Source of the DNA: Listeria innocua
GTDB taxonomy: Bacteria > Bacillota > Bacilli > Lactobacillales > Listeriaceae
Length of the DNA: 64,000 nt
Assembly (NCBI RefSeq): GCF_028596125.1
Contig: NZ_CP117229.1
Coordinates: 480,001 to 544,000, forward strand
Reading direction: 5' to 3'
The position numbers and the translations under genes are program-made. This document shows positions 34,266 to 43,646 of this stretch, one piece after another (position 1 is the stretch's first letter; each line of letters starts with the position of its first letter). The notes under the pieces are model-generated. The model was given only the letters and a program-made list of their open reading frames with translations, was not told the origin of the DNA and did no database searches.

Positions 34266-36317
34266 ATGAAAAAATTAGCTGTTATGGGGCTGCTTGTTTT
34301 CGCCGTACTATTTCTGTATAGGCCAGACGTTTTCGCAGCAGATAAAAATTATCAAACGGTTTTTGGAACAGATAAAACCGCTCAAGGGAAATTCACGACA
34401 ACGAAACAAAACTTCACTGTGGAGAATTATTGGGACGTGTCAAACGCAAACGTGAAACTTGTATACACGATTACCCAACTGAGCGAAAGAGAAGTTTCAA
34501 CAATGACATTAAAAATTAACGATGTTGCCTTTTACTCATTTAAACCTGATAAAACCGACAAAGGAACGAAACAAATCGAAGTTGAAATTCCAAAAGATAA
34601 ACTAAAAAAAGGTGTGAACGTTCTATCTATTGAAAGTTTTGTCTACACCGATTTACCAGATGGTCGTTGTACGATTGATGATACGCCTGCCAATTGGCTA
34701 CAATTCGACAAAACCAGCGCGGTAAACGTTTCTTATTCTGATAAAGCTTTCCAAAATACGGTCGCTGATTTTGGCGAACGCTTCACTGGAATTGATACTG
34801 TGAAAAGTGGGCAAGGCGCGGTAGCTGTCCTCAAAAAAGCCGGCGACGCAGAACTTGGCGCAGCGCTTGAAGGCCTTTCTGGATTTTCAGCAGCGAATAC
34901 GTTAGAAGATAAAAATATCACTTTTGGTCAGTACGAAGAGGCAAAAACGCGCGATGGCAAAAACTATATCGTTCTTTTTTCCAGCTATGACAATTTACCA
35001 AATGACATAAAATCACAAATTAAAGACGATCAAAAACTAGAAAAGCAAGCACTTTTCCAAGTTGTGAAAGTAGGAAACACAAACACACTCGTGATTACCT
35101 CTAACTCAAATGATGCCCTTAAAAAAGCAGGGAAATTAATTGCCAACCAAAATTACTTAAGTCAACTCGGAGCAAATACTAAATGGCTAACAACGGATGA
35201 ACAAATTGACACGCCAGCCAACAATATTGATAAAAATACCAAACTCACAACAACTGGTGATAAACTAAAAGGAATTGGTCACATCACGCAAGATTATTTC
35301 ATCAGTATGCCTGCAAACCGAAGCGCCTCAACAGGAACGGAGATATCGCTTGATTTCAGATACGCCCAAAACTTAGATTTTGAGCATTCCTTAGTAACAG
35401 TTTTAGTCAATGGAAAACCAATCGGTAGCCAAAAACTTTCTGCCAAAAAAGCAAATAGTGATAAAGTAACGTTCCAAATTCCAAGCGATTTAAATGTAAA
35501 AGGTGATTTTTCTGTTACAGTTGCCTTTGATTTAGTTTTAACAAATAATTATTGTGGTTTTATTGCAGATTCCGAAATTCCTTGGGCGTATATCACACCA
35601 GAATCTACCATTAACCTGAATACAAGCGAAGAAACAGACTTGTTATTTGAACAATATCCATACCCATTCGTTGCTGGTGGAGATTTTAACAATGCAGTTG
35701 TCGTTGTTCCGGACGAATTAACAACCGAAGATACGGATTCGTTAGCAAATATTTTCAATCTATTGGGTCGCTTCCATGATGGAAACAGAGGCAATCTAAC
35801 TGCCGTACATGCGACAAACTGGAAAAAGCCAAAAGAAGGCTCGAACATTATCGCAGTGGGCACAATGAATAACAATCCAGTCATAAAAAATGCCAATGAT
35901 GACTTATATTTCCAGTACAACAAATCAGGCAGTTATTTCCTTTCCAACGAAAAAATCTCGATTGAAAAAAATTACGGTAAACAACTCGGTAGTGTACAAT
36001 TGATTACTTCTGGTGGCGTACCCGTTCTCGCAGTTACTGGTCCGGGTGCTAAACAAACAGAGCTTGGTTCTGATTTAATCGCCACAAAAGCTAATTTAGC
36101 TAAAATCTACGGAGACGGAGCGATTGTTGATAATGACAACACGATCCACTCTTATAGGTTCAAAAAAGCAGCAGATGCAAAAGAAGAAAGTTTTGGGACA
36201 AAAATTAGTAATAACAAAGAAGTAACCGTGTTTGGGGCCTTCGCGCTTCTTACAATCGTTATCCTAGTTGTCGCTGTCCTACTAATCTTGCGTAAATATC
36301 GCCGGAGCCGGAAGTGA
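34266..36317 (+). CDS. pssD: BcsB-like exopolysaccharide secretion protein
   Basis: A 683-residue protein of the bacterial cellulose synthase subunit B family: signal peptide (cleavage near FAADKN), a long extracellular beta-rich carbohydrate-binding part with repeated jelly-roll-like units, and one C-terminal membrane helix (about 657-676) with a basic end (RKYRRSRK). In cellulose-type systems this subunit activates and guides the polymer from the synthase across the membrane. AAGGAGAG precedes the ATG. It lies between the synthase and the c-di-GMP receptor gene. Confidence 0.9.
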   Translation: MKKLAVMGLLVFAVLFLYRPDVFAADKNYQTVFGTDKTAQGKFTTTKQNFTVENYWDVSNANVKLVYTITQLSEREVSTMTLKINDVAFYSFKPDKTDKGTKQIEVEIPKDKLKKGVNVLSIESFVYTDLPDGRCTIDDTPANWLQFDKTSAVNVSYSDKAFQNTVADFGERFTGIDTVKSGQGAVAVLKKAGDAELGAALEGLSGFSAANTLEDKNITFGQYEEAKTRDGKNYIVLFSSYDNLPNDIKSQIKDDQKLEKQALFQVVKVGNTNTLVITSNSNDALKKAGKLIANQNYLSQLGANTKWLTTDEQIDTPANNIDKNTKLTTTGDKLKGIGHITQDYFISMPANRSASTGTEISLDFRYAQNLDFEHSLVTVLVNGKPIGSQKLSAKKANSDKVTFQIPSDLNVKGDFSVTVAFDLVLTNNYCGFIADSEIPWAYITPESTINLNTSEETDLLFEQYPYPFVAGGDFNNAVVVVPDELTTEDTDSLANIFNLLGRFHDGNRGNLTAVHATNWKKPKEGSNIIAVGTMNNNPVIKNANDDLYFQYNKSGSYFLSNEKISIEKNYGKQLGSVQLITSGGVPVLAVTGPGAKQTELGSDLIATKANLAKIYGDGAIVDNDNTIHSYRFKKAADAKEESFGTKISNNKEVTVFGAFALLTIVILVVAVLLILRKYRRSRK

Positions 36318-36330
36318 GGGAGAAATAAAC

Positions 36331-37185
36331 ATGAAAAAAATAACGAATAACTTATTTGCAGATATTGGCTTTTTATTTTTCATCTTGCTTTGTTTCATCA
36401 CGATTGGCTTTATGATTAATACGCCAGATGAATATTTGCGAAACATTATTTTATTAAATATCACTTTTTTACTTGTGATTATCACCTATTTTACAAATTT
36501 AACGCTTGGTTTGATTTTAAATGTCCTCTATATTTTCATTTATGCGACTTACATTATTTATGAAATTGTTGCAAATCAAATGGCATATGGAATCGGCAGC
36601 TACTACTGGCTTATTATTACGCCACTTTTTACGGTAGCGAGTGCGATGTTTACAAGAAATACCTCCAGACTACAAGAAGAAAATACGAAAATCAAACAGC
36701 AAAACTTATATTTAGGAACCATCGATCAAGAAACTTTACTTAAAAATATCGTTTCTTTCCAAAATGACGAGCGCATTTTTTCCAGCATTTCGCGTCGTTA
36801 TGATTTACCATTATCACTGATGGTTATCAAAGTTCGTCACTGGCGCGAGTTGAAACGATTCCAAAGCGAAGATGAAATGCGCCTGGCACTGCAAGATATT
36901 TCGGCAGTTTTAGAGACTTGTATCCGTACGAGTGATGTTCTTTATTTGCTAGATAAGGACGATGCGACTTGGGGGCTCTTGCTTTTAACAGATGAGCCAG
37001 GCGGGAAATTAGTTGCTGACCGAATTAAAAGTCGCATAGCTGAGGCCAACACCGAAGAATTTGCCGCGAAGTACCGAGTGAAACTAGAACTTCGAATTGG
37101 AACAAGCCAATTTGACAGCGAAAAAGTGAAGACACCACTCGATTTTATTGATTTAGCGACAAAAGAATTAGAATATGACGTGTAA
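36331..37185 (+). CDS. pssE: Degenerate GGDEF c-di-GMP receptor of the Pss operon
   Basis: A 284-residue protein with four predicted membrane segments (residues 8-105), a short coiled coil (about 110-125) and a GGDEF-like domain (about 130-284). The active-site GGDEF position reads DKDDA (208-212), so it should not make c-di-GMP. The allosteric I-site RxxD is intact as RTSD (199-202) with the usual five-residue spacing, so it should bind the ligand. This agrees with its known role as the receptor that activates Pss synthesis in L. monocytogenes. Last gene of the operon. Confidence 0.93.
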   Translation: MKKITNNLFADIGFLFFILLCFITIGFMINTPDEYLRNIILLNITFLLVIITYFTNLTLGLILNVLYIFIYATYIIYEIVANQMAYGIGSYYWLIITPLFTVASAMFTRNTSRLQEENTKIKQQNLYLGTIDQETLLKNIVSFQNDERIFSSISRRYDLPLSLMVIKVRHWRELKRFQSEDEMRLALQDISAVLETCIRTSDVLYLLDKDDATWGLLLLTDEPGGKLVADRIKSRIAEANTEEFAAKYRVKLELRIGTSQFDSEKVKTPLDFIDLATKELEYDV

Positions 37186-37192
37186 AATAGAG

Positions 37193-37229
37193 AGTTACCT
37201 TCTATAATAGGAGGTAACTTTACTTTTTT
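37193..37229 (+). terminator. Terminator of the pss operon
   Basis: AGTTACCT and AGGTAACT arms around an 11-base loop, followed by a T-rich run, just after the pssE stop. Confidence 0.8.
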
Positions 37230-37244
37230 GATAGGAGGCGCTTG

Positions 37245-38075
37245 ATGAACTTAGAAGAAATAGTCGCATGTATGTTATTAAATGAAAATGACAAAGAAAT
37301 TCAGCGGACGCAAACGGAGCATCGTATGAAGTTGGTCGACTTTTGGCAAATTAAAAAAGGAGAACGTGTCCTTGAAGTTGGCTGTGGGCAAGGCGATACG
37401 ACGGCAGTGCTTGCGAGTGCAGTTGGCGCAGATGGCTTTGTTCAAGCAGTTGACATTGCCCCGAGCACGTACGGAGCACCGTTTACGATTGGCGATGCAA
37501 CGGCTCACTTGAAAAAATCTAAACTAGGTGCTCAAATTGATTTTAAACTAGGGACAGATATTTTAAATGGCGATATTACTTTTTCGGATAAAGCTTTTGA
37601 TGTGGCGGTGTTATCACATGCTTCTTGGTATTTCAGTTCTAAAGAAGAGCTAATCGAAATGCTCGTTTTACTAAGCAAGTGGGCGAAACGGGTTTGTTAC
37701 GCGGAATGGGATACGAGAATTACAGATGTGAACCAAACATCTCATATGTTAGCTGTATTGACACAAGCTTCCTACGAGGCATTCAAACAAGAAACCCAGT
37801 CGAATATCCGAACTTTTATCACCCCAGTAGACATGCAAGAAATTATCCAAGCTCATCATTGGAAGATAGGCGCGGAAACAAGTATTTTCTCAGAAAAAAT
37901 GCAAGATAGTCGCTGGGAAATCAGTTATGTGAAAGATTTTATAACAAAAGAATTAGCCGCAGATATAGGTTTACCAGAAAAGTTCAAAGTATTTTTACTG
38001 AGCCAAAGCAATTTAATTACACTAGAAAATAGTTTGCCAATGGCGTCGTATTGCACTTTTTGGCATGCGGAGTAA
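37245..38075 (+). CDS. SAM-dependent methyltransferase, class I
   Basis: A 276-residue cytoplasmic methyltransferase. Motif I is VLEVGCGQGDTT (about 38-49), followed by QAVDIAPS (motif II), an acidic DILNGD segment and AVLSHASWYF (post-I/IV region). The substrate is unknown. The ATG at 37245 has AGGAGG with six bases of spacing; a TTG directly before it is less likely. It lies behind the pss terminator and is transcribed separately, so no link with exopolysaccharide is implied. Confidence 0.85.
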   Translation: MNLEEIVACMLLNENDKEIQRTQTEHRMKLVDFWQIKKGERVLEVGCGQGDTTAVLASAVGADGFVQAVDIAPSTYGAPFTIGDATAHLKKSKLGAQIDFKLGTDILNGDITFSDKAFDVAVLSHASWYFSSKEELIEMLVLLSKWAKRVCYAEWDTRITDVNQTSHMLAVLTQASYEAFKQETQSNIRTFITPVDMQEIIQAHHWKIGAETSIFSEKMQDSRWEISYVKDFITKELAADIGLPEKFKVFLLSQSNLITLENSLPMASYCTFWHAE

Positions 38076-38152
38076 TTTTGCTTTCTTTTTCACAAGATTG
38101 CGATTTTTTATGCTATAATGGAACGTATTAACGAACTAAAGGAGTGTTGAAT

Positions 38153-38422
38153 GTGAGAGCTGTACTTACTGTAATTGGAAAAGATAATGTGGGAATTGTC
38201 GCTGGAGTTAGTAATAAATTGGCAGAACTTAACATCAATATTGTCGACGTATCACAAACGATTATGGATGGATATTTTACGATGATGATGATGTGCGATA
38301 TTAGCCAGATAACGAAAGAATTTGATGAAGTAAAAACAGAATTAACTGGAAAAGGTGAAGAACTCCAAGTAAAAATACATATTCAACGTGAAGAAATTTT
38401 TAACGCAATGCATAAACTATAG
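38153..38422 (+). CDS. ACT-domain protein, UPF0237 family
   Basis: An 89-residue stand-alone ACT domain (beginning RAVLTVIGKDNVGIVAGVSN) of the UPF0237 family. ACT domains bind small ligands, often amino acids. The GTG at 38153 is preceded by AAAGGAG with suitable spacing; a GTG at 38144 in the same frame lies inside this site. It is followed after 18 bases by the UPF0210 gene, a pairing conserved in many bacteria, which suggests that the small protein regulates its partner. A TATAAT at 38114-38119 is the likely -10. Confidence 0.85.
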   Translation: MRAVLTVIGKDNVGIVAGVSNKLAELNINIVDVSQTIMDGYFTMMMMCDISQITKEFDEVKTELTGKGEELQVKIHIQREEIFNAMHKL

Positions 38423-38440
38423 GATGGAGGCGATTCTAGT

Positions 38441-39796
38441 ATGGAAACTAACCAAATTTTAGAAACAATACGTATGATTGAAGAAGAGAAGCTAGACATC
38501 CGAACAATTACCATGGGGATTTCTTTGCTAGATTGTATGGACGGTGACGGTGAAGTAGCTAGAAAGAAAATCTACCAAAAAATCGTGACAAAAGCGCGCA
38601 ATCTAGTGGCTGTTGGTGAAGCGATTGAATCCGAGTTTGGTATTCCGATTATAAATAAACGGATTTCTGTCACGCCAATTGCGATTATAGCTGGCTCAAG
38701 CGCTGACACTGACTACGTAGAATTTGCTAAAACACTCGATGCGGCCGCAAAAGAAGTTGGCGTGAATTTTATCGGTGGTTATTCCGCTCTTGTCCAAAAA
38801 GGTTACACAAAAGGTGACGAGATTCTCATTCGCTCCATTCCGCAAGCTTTAGCTCAAACAGAACGAGTTTGCTCTTCCGTTAACGTCGGCTCGACTAGAA
38901 CAGGAATCAACATGGATGCGGTTCGTCAAATGGGTGAGGTAATTAAAGAAACAGCTGATTTAACAGCAGACACTCAAGGACTCGGTTGTGCGAAACTCGT
39001 TGTATTCGCCAATGCAGTCGAGGATAATCCTTTTATGGCAGGAGCATTTCACGGAGTTGGAGAAGCTGACTGTGTTATCAATGTCGGCGTCAGTGGTCCT
39101 GGTGTTGTGAAACGCGCTATCGAAAAAGTAAAAGGCGAACCATTTGATATTGTTGCCGAAACAGTGAAACAAACAGCTTTCAAAATTACTAGAATGGGTC
39201 AACTCGTTGGTCAAGTCGCTTCTGAAAAACTCGGTGTTCCTTTTGGAATTGTTGATTTATCTTTAGCACCAACACCAGCGATTGGTGATTCAGTCGCACA
39301 TATTTTAGAAGAGATGGGACTAGAGATGGTCGGAACTCACGGTACAACGGCTGCTTTAGCACTATTAAATGATGCGGTGAAAAAAGGCGGCGTCATGGCT
39401 TGCGGTCACGTTGGGGGATTATCAGGTGCATTTATTCCGGTTTCTGAGGATGCGGGGATGATTGAAGCCGTACAACAAGGCGCCCTTAATCTTGAAAAAC
39501 TAGAAGCGATGACGGCAATTTGTTCAGTTGGACTTGATATGATCGCCGTACCAGGTGACACAACCGCCGAAACATTAGCTGCGATGATTGCTGATGAAGC
39601 TGCAATCGGAGTGATTAACAATAAAACAACCGCTGTCCGAGTAATTCCGGCGAGCGGTACCAAAGTTGGCGATATGGTCGAATTCGGTGGTTTACTTGGA
39701 ACGGCGCCAGTAATGCCAGTAAACGGTAAATCCTCCGCTAGCTTTATTGCGCGCGGTGGTCGAATCCCAGCACCAATTCATTCATTTAAAAATTAA
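38441..39796 (+). CDS. UPF0210 (DUF711) family protein
   Basis: A 451-residue cytoplasmic protein of the PFL/DUF711 family, distantly related to glycyl-radical-type folds but without assigned function. Long conserved family stretches such as [15 protein letters not shown] and [19 protein letters not shown] are present and the length is normal. GGAGG precedes the ATG. It is the second gene of the ACT/UPF0210 operon. Ended by a strong bidirectional terminator. Confidence 0.87.
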   Translation: METNQILETIRMIEEEKLDIRTITMGISLLDCMDGDGEVARKKIYQKIVTKARNLVAVGEAIESEFGIPIINKRISVTPIAIIAGSSADTDYVEFAKTLDAAAKEVGVNFIGGYSALVQKGYTKGDEILIRSIPQALAQTERVCSSVNVGSTRTGINMDAVRQMGEVIKETADLTADTQGLGCAKLVVFANAVEDNPFMAGAFHGVGEADCVINVGVSGPGVVKRAIEKVKGEPFDIVAETVKQTAFKITRMGQLVGQVASEKLGVPFGIVDLSLAPTPAIGDSVAHILEEMGLEMVGTHGTTAALALLNDAVKKGGVMACGHVGGLSGAFIPVSEDAGMIEAVQQGALNLEKLEAMTAICSVGLDMIAVPGDTTAETLAAMIADEAAIGVINNKTTAVRVIPASGTKVGDMVEFGGLLGTAPVMPVNGKSSASFIARGGRIPAPIHSFKN

Positions 39797-39798
39797 CA

Positions 39799-39837
39799 AA
39801 AAGGTTTCCTCGTAAATTTACGAGGAAACCTTTTTTT
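39799..39837. terminator. Bidirectional terminator between convergent genes
   Basis: Near-perfect palindrome, AAAGGTTTCCTCGTAAA with its complement directly adjacent, and T-runs on both strands. Confidence 0.9.
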
Positions 39838-40804
39838 ATGTCGTTTTTCTCTCTACCAAATGGAAATCTAAATCAAGCAGCGGCAAGTTGCTTCCAAATA
39901 ATTGATTCATAATGAGCGTAAAAGCATTTTCAGCTTGTAAATTTACAGGGTAATGAATCGTTGTAATATCAAGCAAATGCGCCACTTCCATATTATCAAA
40001 CCCACAAATCGCAAAATCTTCCGGGACACTGTAACCAAGCCGTCTAGCTTCCGTAAGTAACCCCGCCGCAAAATAATCATTTGGTGTCAAAAATGCATCT
40101 GGTTTATGCTCAGTCTCACTCCACCAATGCGCAATCTTTTCCCCGTCTTGCCGACTACCCTGCCCGTAAAACTGTCTAAATTCATGAGGATCAAGCTCAT
40201 AACGCGCACAAAAATCTTTAAAAGCAAGCATGCGACTTTGCGTATTGAGTCCGGTCGTATTCCCATAAACATTCACAAATTTTCGGTAACCTTTTGCATA
40301 TAAATGTTCTAGTGCAAGCGTATATCCATCATATTGATTCATAAATACAGAGGGGATTTTTTCACTCTCGACACGCTGCCAAGTGACAATCGGGCCGTAT
40401 TTGGTATAATGCTCAATTGTTTTCCAATCATTTGATCGAATCACAAGAACGAGTGCATCGATTTGTTTTTGCCGTAGCATTTCTAAAGCTTCCAGTTCTT
40501 TATCCGGATCAATCCGCGTCATAAACAAAGTAACGTTATAACCATGCTCTTGAGCCATCATCGTAAAACTTTTTAAAAATACATTCAGTGAATCTGTAAA
40601 ACTAGGAATGACCATACCAATTAACTTAGTTGCGCCTTTTTTCAGTGATACAGCGTTAATATTTGGAACGTAATCTAACTTGTCAATAATTGCCTGGACG
40701 CGTTTTCTTGTTTCTTCACTCACATAGTCGCGATTATTAATTACTCGGGAAACTGTTGCTGATGAAACACCCGCTAGTTTCGCGATTTCTTGTATATTTG
40801 CCAA
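39836..40804 (-). CDS. LacI-family transcriptional regulator
   Basis: A 322-residue repressor: N-terminal LacI helix-turn-helix (IQEIAKLAGVSSATVSRVIN), hinge helix (NAVSLKKGATKLIGMVIP) and a periplasmic-binding-protein-like sugar domain. The best start is TTG at 40804, which lies eight bases after GAGGTG; a TTG two codons earlier is too close to the site. It is divergent from the GH4 gene, whose promoter has a perfect 14-base palindrome of LacI-operator type, so it probably represses that gene until its sugar is present. Confidence 0.92.
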   Translation of the reverse strand: MANIQEIAKLAGVSSATVSRVINNRDYVSEETRKRVQAIIDKLDYVPNINAVSLKKGATKLIGMVIPSFTDSLNVFLKSFTMMAQEHGYNVTLFMTRIDPDKELEALEMLRQKQIDALVLVIRSNDWKTIEHYTKYGPIVTWQRVESEKIPSVFMNQYDGYTLALEHLYAKGYRKFVNVYGNTTGLNTQSRMLAFKDFCARYELDPHEFRQFYGQGSRQDGEKIAHWWSETEHKPDAFLTPNDYFAAGLLTEARRLGYSVPEDFAICGFDNMEVAHLLDITTIHYPVNLQAENAFTLIMNQLFGSNLPLLDLDFHLVERKTT

Positions 40805-40895
40805 TTGCAAAACACCTCGTTTTCTCGTAGCTCTGTATTTAGTATACCAAAAAAGCCCGCCAAATAGCCAGTTTAGATAAATTTAAAATAAGTGC

Positions 40896-40953
40896 TTGAC
40901 CTGTAATGCATTACATGAATTATGATGAATGAGAAGAAAAGAAAACGCTTTAA
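40896..40953 (+). promoter_or_regulatory. Promoter, LacI-type operator and cre-like site of the second GH4 gene
   Basis: TTGACC (40896-40901) and TATGAT (40921-40926) flank the perfect palindrome TGTAATGCATTACA (40902-40915). AGAAAACGCTTTAA (40940-40953) matches the cre consensus at 12 of 14 positions. The -35/-10 distance of 19 is long. Confidence 0.72.
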
Positions 40954-40975
40954 AATTCTAGGAGGTAAGTATATT

Positions 40976-42298
40976 ATGAAAAAAGGTGTAAAAATCGTTA
41001 CAATTGGTGGGGGTTCCAGTTACACACCAGAACTTGTTGAAGGATTTATTAAACGCTATCATGAACTTCCAATCAGAGAACTTTGGCTAGTAGATATTGA
41101 AGCTGGTCGTGAAAAATTAGAAATCGTTGGTAATATGGCAAAACGTATGGTCAAAGCAGCAAACATTGACTGCGAAGTACATTTAACACTCGACCGTCGT
41201 GAAGCTTTAAAAGATGCAGATTTTGTTACAACACAATTTCGCGTTGGTTTATTAGACGCTCGTATTAAAGATGAAAGAATTCCACTTAGCCACGGCATCA
41301 TTGGTCAAGAAACAAACGGAGCAGGTGGGATGTTCAAAGCATTCCGTACAATTCCTGTTATTCTTGGTATCGTCGAAGATATGCGCGAACTATGCCCAGA
41401 TGCTTGGTTAATCAACTTCACTAACCCAGCAGGAATGGTAACAGAAGCAGTTCTTCGTTACGGAAACTGGGATAAAGTTATCGGTCTTTGTAACGTGCCA
41501 ATCGGAGCAGTGAAAAGCGCTTCAGACGTTTTAGAAAAACCAGAAGAAGATTTATTCTTCAAATTTGCAGGAATCAACCACTTGCACTGGCACCGCGTAT
41601 TTGACAAAGATGGTACAGAATTAACAGAAAAAGTGATTGATGGTCTTTATGCGCCAGATGCGAATCCTGGAAAAGTTGTTGAAAACATTAAAAACATGCG
41701 CTTCTTATATGAGCAAGTTAAACATCTAAAAATGCTTCCTTGTCCGTACCACCGTTACTACTACATGACGGATGCAATGCTTGAAGAAGAACTGGCATCT
41801 TTCAAAAACGAAGGTACTCGCGGAGAAGTCGTGAAAAAATTAGAAGACAGCTTATTCGAATTATATAAAGATCCAAATCTTGATTACAAACCAGAAGAAT
41901 TATCCAAACGCGGAGGCGCACACTACAGTGATGCAGCATGTGAAATCATCAATTCCATTTACAACAACAAAGGTACAGTAATGGTAGTATCTACTCGTAA
42001 TAATGGCGCAATTGATGACGTTCCTTATGATAGTGCAGTAGAAATCACAAGTGTTATTCGCGCGCACGGTGCGGAACCAATCAACTTCGGTAAATTCCCA
42101 CCAGCACAACGCGGCTTGCTACAAGTAATGAAATCAATGGAAGAATTAACAATTGAAGCAGCAGTAACAGGCGATTACGCAACTGCACTTCAAGCTTTTA
42201 CTTCTAACCCACTTGTTCCTAGCGGCGACTTAGCAAAAACAATTCTAGATGAAATGCTAGAAGCGCACAAAGAGTTCTTACCACAATTCGCTAAATAA
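40976..42298 (+). CDS. 6-phospho-beta-glucosidase-type glycosidase, GH4 family (second copy)
   Basis: A 440-residue GH4 enzyme needing NAD and a divalent metal. It has the Rossmann motif VTIGGGSSYTPELVEG, the metal-binding CNVPIG and GINHLHW segments, and the C-terminal family region. AGGAGG precedes the ATG at 40976; the frame extends to 40922, but that part contains the -10 and cre region. It is paralogous to the gene at 24363-25679, nearly identical over the first 130 residues and divergent in the substrate-pocket region. No PTS is adjacent, so the phosphorylated substrate must be supplied from elsewhere. Confidence 0.92.
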   Translation: MKKGVKIVTIGGGSSYTPELVEGFIKRYHELPIRELWLVDIEAGREKLEIVGNMAKRMVKAANIDCEVHLTLDRREALKDADFVTTQFRVGLLDARIKDERIPLSHGIIGQETNGAGGMFKAFRTIPVILGIVEDMRELCPDAWLINFTNPAGMVTEAVLRYGNWDKVIGLCNVPIGAVKSASDVLEKPEEDLFFKFAGINHLHWHRVFDKDGTELTEKVIDGLYAPDANPGKVVENIKNMRFLYEQVKHLKMLPCPYHRYYYMTDAMLEEELASFKNEGTRGEVVKKLEDSLFELYKDPNLDYKPEELSKRGGAHYSDAACEIINSIYNNKGTVMVVSTRNNGAIDDVPYDSAVEITSVIRAHGAEPINFGKFPPAQRGLLQVMKSMEELTIEAAVTGDYATALQAFTSNPLVPSGDLAKTILDEMLEAHKEFLPQFAK

Positions 42299-42304
42299 TT
42301 CGCA

Positions 42305-42337
42305 AGTGATCCCTATTTTCTAGGGATCACTTTTTTT
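42305..42337 (+). terminator. Terminator of the second GH4 gene
   Basis: Perfect 11-base arms AGTGATCCCTA and TAGGGATCACT with a five-base loop, followed by a T-run. Confidence 0.9.
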
Positions 42338-42401
42338 GTGAGTTGTTTTAGCGAGCATTTTTTCAAGTTTCCTGTAAAATAGAAAAAAGGAGGTATGCTT
42401 C

Positions 42402-43646
42402 ATGCAAACAAATCTTGAAAGAATCAAAAAACACATAGAAAATTTAGATAGATTTACAGCAACTCCGGGTCAGGGAACAACTCGGCTTACATATAGCAAA
42501 GAAGACCTCGGCGCGCGTAATTATTTAAAAGAAGAAATGGCTAAAGTAGGCCTTACTGTCTCAGAAGATGCGATTGGAAATATCTACGGACGACTAGAAG
42601 GCGACAATCCAGACTTACCAGCAGTAATCGTCGGTTCTCATTTTGACTCGGTACCAAATGGTGGTGCTTTTGACGGTCCAGCAGGTGTTATAACTGGGCT
42701 TGAAGTAGCTAGCGTTTTTCATGAACAGCAAATAAAACCCCATTTTCCACTTGAAATCATCGCAATGGTGGAAGAAGAGGGATCTCGTTTCGGAGCGGGA
42801 CTACTTGCCTCCCGAGCAATTACAGGCAAAGTGACAAAAGAAATGCTACATGAAATGAAAGATATAAATGGTGTTACTGCCGCAGAAGCTATGGCAAACC
42901 TAGGATTTGACGCAAATCAAGTACATACAGCCATTCGGTCCAAAGATTCCGTCAAAGCTTTCATTGAACTACACATCGAACAAGGCCCAGTCCTAGAAAA
43001 TGCGAATGAAGATGTTGCGCTAGTTGACACGGTCGTTGGTTTAACAGAAATAAAAGTTACCGTAAAGGGTCAAGCAGGTCACGCCGGAACTACCCCAATG
43101 CTAGAACGAAAAGATGCTCTAAGTGCAGCTGTCCAAATTCTTAATAAGCTTCCTGAACTAGCTATCCAAGAAGGCGGCGGAACTGTCTTAACAATTGGCA
43201 AACTTAATGTCTACCCGAACGGCGCTAATGTAATACCAAACAAAGTCGTTTTCACAGTAGATATTCGAGCAAAAGACGAAATCCACGTCCAAAATACATT
43301 AGAAAAAACAAAAAAAGTTATTCAAGCTTTCGAAAAAAACGGTATTATGTGTGAAATAGAAGATATGCTCTATGAAAAACCAACACATTTATCAACAGAA
43401 ATTCATCAAGCATTGACCGAAAGCGCCGATAAACTTGGTCTTAAATATCGAACAATGGTTAGCGGCGCAGGACACGATGCAATGATTTTCGCAAGTTTAA
43501 CCGAAGTAGGACTTATTTTTGTACCAAGCCACAAAGGTATAAGCCATGCACCAGAAGAATGGACCGATTACGACAAGCTCCAAAAAGGCATCGAAGTCGT
43601 ACTTGAAACAGTTAAAAAATGGACGGGGGAAAGCGAACATGAATAA
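42402..43646 (+). CDS. N-carbamoyl-L-amino-acid hydrolase / allantoate-amidohydrolase family (M20)
   Basis: A 414-residue dinuclear zinc amidohydrolase of the hydantoinase/carbamoylase group. Metal-binding motifs are visible: GSHFDSVPNGGAFDG (His and Asp), VEEEGSRFG (Glu) and ELHIEQGPVLE (His). A dimerisation lid domain lies at about 210-325. It releases an amino acid from an N-carbamoyl compound or opens a ureide; the exact substrate is unknown. GGAGG precedes the ATG. It overlaps the next M20 gene by eight bases, so the two act in one degradative operon. Confidence 0.9.
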   Translation: MQTNLERIKKHIENLDRFTATPGQGTTRLTYSKEDLGARNYLKEEMAKVGLTVSEDAIGNIYGRLEGDNPDLPAVIVGSHFDSVPNGGAFDGPAGVITGLEVASVFHEQQIKPHFPLEIIAMVEEEGSRFGAGLLASRAITGKVTKEMLHEMKDINGVTAAEAMANLGFDANQVHTAIRSKDSVKAFIELHIEQGPVLENANEDVALVDTVVGLTEIKVTVKGQAGHAGTTPMLERKDALSAAVQILNKLPELAIQEGGGTVLTIGKLNVYPNGANVIPNKVVFTVDIRAKDEIHVQNTLEKTKKVIQAFEKNGIMCEIEDMLYEKPTHLSTEIHQALTESADKLGLKYRTMVSGAGHDAMIFASLTEVGLIFVPSHKGISHAPEEWTDYDKLQKGIEVVLETVKKWTGESEHE

